Assembly (NCBI RefSeq): GCF_000499385.1
Contig: NW_013654729.1
Span: forward strand, 1-10,000
Length of the DNA: 10,000 nucleotides
Reading direction: 5' to 3'
Source of the DNA: Eimeria necatrix
Lineage: Eukaryota > Apicomplexa > Conoidasida > Eucoccidiorida > Eimeriidae
In this document: positions 1 through 7,300 of the stretch, in pieces
Numbering within the stretch: position 1 is the first letter of the stretch
Layout: every line of letters starts with the position of its first letter
The notes under the pieces: generated by a model
The model's input: the letters and a program-made list of their open reading frames with translations, nothing else
Databases searched by the model: none
What the model was told of the DNA's origin: nothing
Translations under genes and position numbers: made by a program

Positions 1-2
1 CA

Positions 3-1050
3 GAGGGAGCGGTGGGATCGACGGGATCGGGATCGGTGGGATCGAGTCGGGGGCAGCTGGGGAAGGTTGTGGGGCCTGGAGACGTCATAGGGGAGTTGGC
101 TTTGCTTTATAACTCCCCGAGAGCGGCCACAGTTGTCAGCAAAGAAGTTTGCAAATTGTGGAGATTAGACAGAGACTCTTTTAATAGTATTGTCAAGGGA
201 GCGGCCACTCGCAAACGCGAGATGTACGCCAGCTTTCTCTCCAAGGCGAGCAAACCCTAAACCCTAAACCCTAAATTAGGGTTTCGCGACCAGCGGCAGT
301 CTCCAGCGCCGCCTTCCTCCAGCCAATCCGCCTGCAATTATCTTCTGCTTCCTTCCGCAACTCCCTCCTGCTGCTGCTGCTTTCCGCAACTCCCTGCTGC
401 TGCTGCTGCTGCTGCTTTCCGCAACTCCCTGCTGCTGCTGCTGCTGCTGCTGCTGCAGGTGACGCTGCTGCAGTCGATGAGCACTTACGACCGGCTGAAG
501 CTGGCGGACGCGCTGCGAACAGAAACTTATTCGGATGGAGAGTTTATAGTTCGTCAAGGAGAAGAAGGAAACACTTTTTATTTAGTCGAAGACGGAAAAG
601 CCAAAGTCTTCCAAACCCCCGAGGCCGGGGGCACCCCCGTCCAAATCGGCAGCTACCAGGTCCCAAACCCTAAACTAGGGTTTGCAACCCCAAACCCTAA
701 ACTAGGGTTTGCAACCCCAAACCCTCAACTGGGGTTTGCAAGCCCAACCCTAAACTGGGGTTTGCAACGCCAAGTTCTAAACGCGAGCGCCCTGCTGCAC
801 AGGACGGCCTGGCGTCTAGCAATTAGGGTTTAGGGTTTAGGGTTTAGGGTTTAGGGTTTGGGGTTTGGGTTTGCAGAGCGGGGACTACTTCGGAGAGCTG
901 GCGCTGCTGACTGGAGAGGCGCGAGCAGCAAATGTTGTCAGCGATGGTTTTTGCAAAGTGGCGGCTTTGGAGAGAAAAAGCTTTAAAAGACTTTTGGGAT
1001 CTGTCGAAGAAATCTTGAGAAAAAGAGCCCTCGACTATAAAAGAAAATAA
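3..1050 (+). CDS. cAMP-dependent protein kinase regulatory subunit (PKA-R), 3' part, three exons
   Basis: Exons are 57 (or earlier)-245, 459-659 and 877-1050, stop TAA at 1048-1050. PKA-R binds and inhibits the PKA catalytic subunit until cAMP is bound. Exon 1 holds the end of cyclic-nucleotide domain A with its phosphate-binding cassette, GELALLYNSPRAATV, whose Glu and Arg contact cAMP. Exon 2 opens domain B (VTLLQSMSTYDRLKLADAL, then VRQGEEGNTFYLVEDGKA). Exon 3 starts with the second cassette, DYFGELALLTGEARAANVV, again with Glu and Arg. The protein stops shortly after domain B (ILRKRALDYKRK), as PKA-R does; a PKG would continue into a kinase domain. Joins are in phase 0 and the spacing matches the family. 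The first intron needs a GC donor. Upstream of 57 the frame stays open back to base 3 as a Gly/Ser run, so that part is either a low-complexity insert or intron with an acceptor at 55-56. The 5' exons lie outside the window. Confidence 0.93.
246..458 (+). other. PKA-R intron, GC-AG type
   Basis: The exon must end after the codons for SFLSK (AAG, 243-245) and resume at GTGACG (459) to keep the PKA-R spacing (YASFLSK then VTLLQSM). No GT lies before the in-frame TAA at 258-260. The donor context AAG|GCGAGC is a typical GC-donor context and the acceptor is the end of a (CTG)n run, TGCTGCAG. The intron starts with CCCTAAA repeats, immediately followed by an inverted copy (about 252-283), then three (CTG)n blocks between 369 and 456 that double as the pyrimidine-rich tract. 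Confidence 0.8.
660..876 (+). other. PKA-R second intron (GT-AG) built almost wholly of telomere-like repeats
   Basis: Donor CAG|GTCCCA and acceptor GGTTTGCAG|AGC join ...IGSYQ to SGDYFGEL in phase 0, which is the PKA-R order. The intron opens with a 27-bp tandem repeat containing AAACCCT and closes with about six AGGGTTT-type units (823-871), so its two ends are complementary on the transcript. Confidence 0.88.
662..768 (+). repeat. Four tandem 27-bp units, each a telomere-motif hairpin
   Basis: Units start at 662, 689, 716 and 743 (27, 27, 27 and 26 bp). Units 1 and 2 are identical. Each carries AAACCCTAAACTAGGGTTT, an 8-bp stem with a 3-base loop. Units 3 and 4 carry TAG to TGG changes that can still pair as G-U in RNA. 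Confidence 0.9.
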
Positions 1051-1127
1051 ACAAAACGAGGGTTTAGAACGAGGGTTTAGGGTTTAGAACGAGGGTTTAG
1101 GGTTTCCGCGGGACGCACCCGCTCCAG

Positions 1128-1213
1128 CTGCTGCTGCTGCTGCTGCAGCAGCAGCAGCAGCAGCAGTTTTAGCAGCAGCAGCAGCAGTTTTAGCAGCAGC
1201 AGCAGCAGTTCGT

Positions 1214-1244
<31 letters not shown>
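1128..1244. repeat. (CTG)n followed by (CAG)n, inverted trinucleotide block
   Basis: About seven CTG units run directly into CAG units at 1143-1148, giving a perfect inverted repeat. Further CAG blocks follow, separated by two TTTTAG interruptions and one TTCGT. It lies about 80 bp beyond the PKA-R stop, probably in or near the 3' UTR, and is not in a recognisable reading frame. Confidence 0.85.
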
Positions 1245-1245
<1 letters not shown>

Positions 1246-1328
1246 TTTAGTTGGCATTTGATGGGCATTTAAGTGGAATTAAATTGGAACTTAAATGGAA
1301 TTAAATTGGCAGCTTTTGAAGCAGCAAA

Positions 1329-1463
1329 ATGTCCGGATTTGCTGCGGAGTGGCAGCTGCAGCGCGAGAGGAAAAAGAGCGAAAAGGACAAAAAGTCGGCG
1401 AAAATGCGCAAAAAAAAGAAAATTGCGGAAAATTGGAAACTAAATGGACTTTTATTTCATTAA
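1329..1463 (+). CDS. Possible 44-residue Lys-rich small ORF
   Basis: An ATG at 1329 opens a frame of 44 codons to TAA at 1461-1463, starting MSGFAAEWQLQRERKK and continuing as a run of Lys/Arg/Glu with KMRKKKKIAENW near the end. It would be very basic. It lies in A-rich DNA that favours Lys codons, has no splice evidence and matches no family I know. It may be a chance ORF in the PKA-R 3' region. Confidence 0.15.
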   Translation: MSGFAAEWQLQRERKKSEKDKKSAKMRKKKKIAENWKLNGLLFH

Positions 1464-1548
1464 GTTTCAATTAATTGCAAAAAAAACAAAAAAAAAACAA
1501 AAAAAACAAAAAAAACGAAAAAAATTAAAATAAATTCCAGTCAGCCCA

Positions 1549-1588
1549 GGTGTCTGTACACCGCAGACAGCCCAGGTGTCTGTACACC
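1549..1588. repeat. Direct repeat of GGTGTCTGTACACC, two copies 26 bp apart
   Basis: Copies lie at 1549-1562 and 1575-1588, both preceded by CAGCCCA. They are variants of the palindrome GGTGTACGTACACC found at 2649 and 8091. The second copy and the 8091 copy (read on the minus strand) share further bases downstream (CCT.AACTGC), which suggests a dispersed short element and not chance. Confidence 0.7.
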
Positions 1589-1683
1589 TCAAACTGCCGC
1601 ATGCAGACTCTTCCGAAACTTCCGACTTTTCCTTTTTATTCTATTCTTGCGTTATTACTTTTATTATTTATTTTCTTGTTTCT

Positions 1684-1978
1684 GCAAACCCTAAACCCTA
1701 AACCCTAGCCCCCAAACGCCAACTCCTAACACCTTTATTTATATATGTTTGTGTGCCTTTCCAAACCCTAAACCCTAAACTCTAAACCCTAAACCCTAAA
1801 CCCTAAACCCTAGTCTCTAGCAGTGTTGCTTGCCGGTCGCTTATCAAAAAGAAAAAGGAAGAACAAGAGTTTAACAAGAGTTTAAAAAAGGAAGAATCCC
1901 CAAACCCTAAACCCTAAACCCTAAACCGCGAGCGAGGGTTTAGTAAAACTGAAAATTAGGGTTTAGGGTTTAGGGTTT
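1684..1978. repeat. Cluster of telomere-like arrays
   Basis: CCCTAAA-orientation arrays lie at about 1684-1708, 1763-1812 and 1901-1927, followed by AGGGTTT arrays at about 1957-1978. The polarity (CCCTAAA left, TTTAGGG right) is that of an intron in the rest of this window, but no flanking exon could be read with confidence. Confidence 0.85.
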
Positions 1979-2648
1979 GGCGGCAGGCTGTGAAAAGACC
2001 AGCTCTCGCAGACACACTGGCACAAATAAGTGAACTAATGAATAACAATAAATCCACATCAAACAATAAACAAATAAATTAACAACAATAAATGAACAAC
2101 AACAACTTTACAACAATTAATGGATTTAATTAATTCAATTAATTAATTAAAATAAAGATATAAACGAAAGCAACAAAGAAACCCCAAAAGAAGAGATAGA
2201 AGGAAACAAACAAGAAAAGCTGTTGGCCTTTTACCGCCGACAAACACTTTAAAGAATAGACAACTTCATGTTTAGGGTTTAGGGTTTAGGGTTTAGGGTT
2301 TGGGAGAAGGCTGGAACGCAGAAAGCAGCGCGTTTGCGTCAATTAAAAAGAAAAAATAGATGAAATTAAAACAAAACCCTTTTCAAAAGAAACAAACTTT
2401 TGGAATTAAATTAAATCAATTAGTTGTGCATAAAGCCATGCATGCATGGGAGCATTCACATTTGGGGTGTATAGACAGCGCTTCTTGCGTTCAGTTACAT
2501 CTTTATTTACAACTCACCACTCGCCATTTATTGTTTTCTGTTTATTGTTCTTTATTTGTTTTATTTTCGTTTATTCTTTTGAAGGAACTGGACATCCACT
2601 TGGCGGCTTTCGCCGCTGGGAAACAAAGACACTGCGTTGTTGTGCGGA

Positions 2649-2662
2649 GGTGTACGTACACC
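2649..2662. repeat. Perfect palindrome GGTGTACGTACACC
   Basis: A 14-bp perfect palindrome, extending to 16 bp at 2648-2663 (AGGTGTACGTACACCT). It recurs at 8091-8104 with shared flanking CTGAA on one side. Confidence 0.8.
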
Positions 2663-3004
2663 TGAAGCCGACGTGCGTCTGCGAAGGAACTCCGGGAAAG
2701 AAACCGCTCAGAAAGGAACTGTAAATGTGAATTTAATTATATAAAGCAATTCTAAATGTTAATTTGAATTTATAAAAGAGAAATTCAACAAATTTAATTC
2801 ATTTCCGCCACAATAAATACAGCCCCGCCACCCGCAGCACTGGGGTGTATAGGCAGCTCCGCTCGAGCAGACGCAAAAAAAGGCAAAGGCCGGTTCATTT
2901 GCATTTATTTGCATTCATTTTTGCATTTATATTTATAATTATTCATTTATTATGCATTGTTCATTTATTTGTTTGTTTATTTGTTCTTTTATTCATCATT
3001 TTCT

Positions 3005-3109
3005 TCATTTGTTCATTTCCTCCGCGCTGTAAAAACCAATCGCTGCGTAGCCAACGGCGTTTTCAGATGCGCTGCGGATCGGCGATGACTGAAGAAATAA
3101 ATAAACAAA

Positions 3110-3152
<43 letters not shown>

Positions 3153-4363
3153 AAATAAATAAATGAAATAATAAATATATAAAAAGTGAATAGTGGATAC
3201 AGATAAATGAGTTTAAAGGGCTTAATGGAGAGCCGTCAAAGAGAGGCAACAAAGAGAGCAAAACAAAGCAGTGCTAAACTTCCATCTCCGCTACAAACCC
3301 TAAACCCTAAACCCTAAACCCTAAACCCTAAACCCTCGACCTTGAGCTCACTTGCGAATAGGCTAAAAGAGAAGCAGAAAATAAGTCTTCAGCACGTTGA
3401 CCAGATGATTCTGCCACTCTCTCTAGCAGCTGCGCAAGCACCCACAGACGAGCGTTTAGGGTTTAGGGTTTGAGACTTGGAGCTTAGGGTTTAGGGTTTA
3501 GGGTTTAGGGTTTAGGGTTTCGCCCACCCGCAAAAACAAAAGCAACGCGTCATAGCCGCAAATTCTGTTGTGGGTCTTCGCAACGTGCTCCTCGAGGCCT
3601 GTACAGACACCCTAAACCCCAAACCCTAAACCCTAAACCCTAAACCCTAAACCTTAAATCCTAAACCCTAATTGATAATCTAGGCGTTTGCAATCAACTC
3701 ATCCTGCGGCGGCTTGCCTCAAGTGCAGCAAGAAAAAACTCTAGGGTTTAGCAGCTGTGCTGAACAAGGGTTTAGGGTTTAGGGTTTAGGGTTTAGGGTT
3801 TGAGGTTCCAAGACTCACAGGAACCGTTGAGATTGACGACACAGTCAATTGCCTCGCGGTCTAGTGCCTGCAGCAAACCCGAAACCCTAAACCCTAGGCA
3901 CTTTAAAACCCTAAACCCTAAACCCTAAGCCCTTTAAAACCATAAACCCTAAACCCTAAACCCTAGACCCTGGCCTGTGAGTGCCTAGTGCTCGAAAAGG
4001 TGCAGCAAAATGCCCTGGAGGATTAGGGTTTAGGGTTTAGGGTTTAGGGTTTAGACGCACTTGTATTTTCTTGTAGAGCGGCAACGACTTATCGACGTTT
4101 TCAGGCAGGTAGGAGTAATTGCTCCTGCACAAAAACCCTAAACCCTAAACCCTAAACCCTAAACCCTAAACCCTACTAAGCTCTAGAGCCTCGGGTTTGC
4201 GAATTTGGCCGAGAGCATGGCAGCTCAAGGGCGAGCGTGCCAAAATTCACACTGAGGGATCTTTGCTAGGGTTTAGGGTTTAGGGTTTAGGGTTTAGGGT
4301 TTGCAGCTTTTCTTACCTCGGGCCCCAATGAGACCAATCCGTCGATATTACAAACACAGTGTC
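3005..4363 (-). other. MEMO exons 9-14 (C-terminal part)
   Basis: Exon 9 (4363-4317) encodes DTVFVISTDWSHWGP, donor GTAAGA. Exon 10 (4124-4061) encodes SNYSYLPENVDKSLPLYKK, so the join reads HWGPRSNYSY like human HWGQRFRYSY. Exon 11 (3867-3819) encodes ALDREAIDCVVNLNGS with donor GTGAGT. Exon 12 (3598-3528) encodes LEEHVAKTHNRICGYDALLL. Exon 13 (3429-3352) encodes LLERVAESSGQRAEDLF and ends SLLAYSQ. Exon 14 (3088-3005) encodes SSPIRSASENAVGYAAIGF, then YSAEEMNK and TGA at 3007-3005. The YSQ|SS join reproduces the family motif NYAQSS, and NAVGYAA corresponds to SVSYAAGAL at the human C-terminus; this protein runs about eight residues longer. Confidence 0.92.
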
Positions 4364-7300
4364 CTGAGGCCCACAGTGAACAGAACAACAGCTAGCTAGC
4401 TAGCTAGCTAGCTAGCCATCTAGCTAGCTAGCTGCTGCTAAGCTAGCTACTCCTTTAGCTAGCTAGCCAGCCAGCTAGCTAGCAATCTAGCTAGCTAGGC
4501 GCCACCAAGCGAGTTACTTCTCTAGCTAGCTAGCTAGCTAGCTAGCTAGCTAGCCAGTTATCTAACCAGTTGTCTCTCTGCCTGACGGTCTAGCTGGCTA
4601 GCTAGCCAGCTAGCTATTTGCCTAGCTAGCTGTGTCGCTAGCTGACTTAGCTAGCTAGCTAGCTAGCTAGCTATTGGGCAGCTAGCCAGCACATTGGCTG
4701 CTGTTCGGCCACTTAGCCAGCTGATAAGCGGACACGGCTCTAAGCAGCGAGCTAGCTAGCTAGCTACTTGGCTAGCTAGCTAGATAGCTATTTGGCTAGC
4801 TAGCTATCCTGTTAGCTAGCTATTTGGTCAGCAGGCCAGCTAGCTAGCTAGCTAGCTAGCAAGCCAGACAGCTATCGAGCTCACAAGCCACGAGGAGCTC
4901 CTGCTTGTACCTAAATAGTAGGCATAACAACTAGCTAGCTAGCCAGCTAGCTAGCTAGCCAGCTAGCTAGCTAGCTAGCTAGCCAGCCAGCTGGCTAGCA
5001 GCTAGCTAGTTATTCAGCTAGATAGCCAGCTAGTCAAATAGCTAGCCGGCTATTTAGCTAGCTATCGATTTAGCTAGCTAGCTATTTAACTAGCTAGCCG
5101 CTTAGCTGGCTAGCTAGCCAGTTAGCTAGCTAGCTAGCTAACTACTGCGCTTACTGGGTCCATAAAGAAGGGAACCAGGGTCTCCGCTGCAGCACAAACG
5201 GGCGGCAAACCCTAAACCCTAAACCCTAAACCCTAAACCCTAAAACCAAAGTAAACGAAACTACCCACAAAAAATCTGTGAGAAATCGAATCCCTAGCTA
5301 GCTGGCTAGCCAACTAACTAGTTATCTAGCTAGCTGGCTGGCTAGCTAGCTGGCTAGCTAGCTGGCTAGCTAGCTGGCTAGCTAGCTGGCTAGTTAACTA
5401 GCTAGCTGGATAGCTAGCTAGGTGGCTAGCTAGCTAGCTAGCTAGCAAGCTAGCTACACAGCATTTGCCATTTCAGAATGCCTGTCAAGTAAAGCACCGA
5501 CAGAAACCATTAGGGTTTAGGGTTTAGGGTTTAGGGTTTTGGGCTGCGACTCACCGTACATAGACAAGTCCTCTTTAAACAGCCTTCCCACATATACAGG
5601 CACCAACAGAGTCCCTCTGCAGCACAAACCCTAAACCCTAAACCCTAAACCCTAAACCCTAAACCCTAAACCCTGGACCCCTGCTCAGGTAGCATTGTCT
5701 TTAAGAAGCGCACATGAATAGGAATGGCGCGCCTCAAGAGACTTCCCCCACCCTGAACCGTAAACCCTAAACCCTAAACCCTAAACCCTAAACCCTAAAC
5801 CCTAAACCCTAAACCCTCACTCTGGCAGCACTGTCTTTAAAAAGGGAATTTGAAGAGCAATGGAATGTTCGTCTTTTTCTGCAGCTGCAGCAACGGTGTC
5901 GTAGAGGCCCGTGGAGAGCAGCGCGCGAAGCACTGCAGCAAACCCTAAACCCTAAACCCTAAACCCTAAACCCTAAACCCTAAACCCTAGCCCGTAAACC
6001 CTAATTCTGAATCCTGCAGAAGGGCACTGCGCTGTGGCGCAGCGTCGAGTCGCTAGGGTTTGGGCCTAGCGCTGCGGCCCGTGGCTGGACGCCCAGGACC
6101 GAGGGTTTAGAGTTTAGGGTTTAGGGATTAGGGTTTAGGGTTTAGGGTTTAGGGTTTGCCTTCGCCGTCAAGAGGCACTGAACCTATGGGAGTGCCAAAA
6201 GCTGTAAACTCCTCCGGAGGCAGCAGCAGCCCAAAACCCTCTTGATGCCACGGGGCCAGCAGCAGCACGCGCTTCCTGCAAACCCTAAACCCTAAACCCT
6301 AAACCCTAAACCCTAAACCCTAAACCCTAAACCCTAAGCCCCAAACCCTAAACCCTAGCTGCAGCCAGACGCGTGCTGCGCCCCTGCAGACTGCGCAGCA
6401 CTCAGGGGAGAGTGCTTACCCCAAACCCTAAACCCTAAACCCTAAACCCTAAACCCTAAACCCTAAACCCTCGGCGTACACTCTTCGCTGCAAAGCTTGC
6501 ATTTGTTTATAGCCCACGGCCGCCGTAGACCCGGAATAGACAAAAGCCGCGTGCCTGCACGTAAACCCTAAACCCTAAACCCTAAACCCTAAACCCTAAA
6601 CCCTATGAGAGGGTTTGCGACGATCTTTGCACGCGAATTCAGGGTTAAGCCTAAAACACCAAATTGGGGTTTGCTACTTCAAGACAAACTGCAGGCCAGG
6701 CTTGAAGACAAAACCCTGAATTAGGGTTTAGGGTTTACGGGCCCGGGCGATGGCCCAGGGTTTGGGGTGTACTGCAGTATGGCTTCGGGATCTACGAAAA
6801 CCCTAATTTAGGGTTTAGGGTTTACGGGACAGCAATGGCCTTCACTGTGCCTGGAAAGGTCTCTGCCGATTCCAAAAGCGAGTCGACCTCGGCGCGAAGC
6901 TCAGCAGCTGCAACGCAAACCCTAAACCCTAAACCCTAAACCCTAAACCCTAAACCCTAAACCCTCAGCCCTAGTCCCCACAACTCAACATCTAAATTAT
7001 TGGACCTGAAGCCAAGATTTCGGCCCAAGGAGCCCGAGGAGGAGCTCCAGCAGCCCATCAAACCACAATTTAGGGTTTAGGGTTTAGGGTTTAGGGTTTT
7101 GCACCTGTTCCAGGAAACCAAGTCCCTGCTTGGTAAGAAGGGCGGAGAACTCCCTGAGCAGACAGCAAACTGAACGCTGAGCCCCAAACCCTAAACGCTA
7201 AACCCTAAACCCTAAAAAAGGGTTTCCGTTGGGGAGGCTCGGCGGTGCCCTGGGTGCCTGTTGAGGGTTTAGGGTTTGATGCGTCTTCACCATGGCATCA

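Larger units (their letters stand above)
1051..3004. other. Intergenic region between convergent PKA-R and MEMO genes
   Basis: No coding region here can be supported by homology or coherent splicing. It holds TTTAGGG units at 1068-1105, the CTG/CAG block, A-rich DNA at 1440-1535 and 2030-2220, telomere-like arrays at 1684-1978 and 2270-2301, T-rich DNA at 2480-2580 and 2890-3010, and several copies of a GGTGTA-type short motif. Both polyadenylation regions should lie here. ORFs in 2360-3120 are T-rich or cross the short motifs and look incidental. Confidence 0.6.
5155..6275 (-). other. MEMO exons 5-8 (central part)
   Basis: Exon 5 (6275-6160) encodes KRVLLLAPWHQEGFG and FGTPIGSVPLDGE. Exon 6 (5932-5821) encodes LRALLSTGLYDTV, then EKDEHSIALQIPFLKTVLP, matching the family's DEHSIEMHLPY segment. 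Exon 7 (5616-5555) encodes GTLLVPVYVGRLFKEDLSMY (human IIPVLVGALSESKEQEF). Exon 8 (5186-5155) is 32 nt and encodes ETLVPFFMDP. The exon 5-6 join works only with donor GAAG|GCAAAC: it gives FGTPIGSVPLDGEV, then LRALLSTG, the same length as human MEMO1 there. Joining exon 7 directly to exon 8 also reproduces the human spacing (19 residues between the VG and DP motifs), which excludes two extra candidate exons in between. Confidence 0.9.

Noticed and set aside
276..557. Minus-strand ORF with Gln and Ser runs
   Set aside because: Shadow of the (CTG)n tract in PKA-R intron 1 and of exon 2 on the other strand.
2360..3120. Three plus-strand ORFs of 91-101 codons
   Set aside because: T-rich hydrophobic stretches with no family resemblance. 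They overlap the dispersed GGTGTA motifs, and the last covers MEMO exon 14 on the opposite strand.
3013..3261. Minus-strand ORF rich in Phe/Ile/Tyr/Leu, and an alternative last MEMO exon near 3230-3290
   Set aside because: The ORF is mostly the translated (TTTA)n repeat. Exon 14 at 3088-3005 gives the family-specific YSQSS and NAVGYAA motifs in the correct phase, so the alternative is unnecessary.
3670..3765. Open frames in intron 11 (KPPQDELIANA or FFLAALEASRRRM)
   Set aside because: No phase-compatible canonical donor. Direct joining of exons 11 and 12 (NLNGS-C-LEEH) gives exactly the human MEMO1 spacing up to TICG.
4190..4262. Open frame in intron 9 reading VNFGTLALELPCSRPN on the minus strand
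   Set aside because: It would need a GC donor and would interrupt the conserved HWG-x-R-x-x-Y-x-Y motif. Skipping it gives HWGPRSNYSY, as in the family, with canonical splice sites.
5269..5275. A 7-nt microexon (ATTTTTT) between TTTCTCACAG and GTGGGT, together with a 22-nt exon at 5460-5481 (HSEMANA), in MEMO intron 7
   Set aside because: They can be joined in frame with each other, but the phase does not fit exon 7, which ends in phase 1. Joining exon 7 directly to exon 8 gives the same number of residues as human MEMO1 between the VG and DP motifs, so both are intronic.
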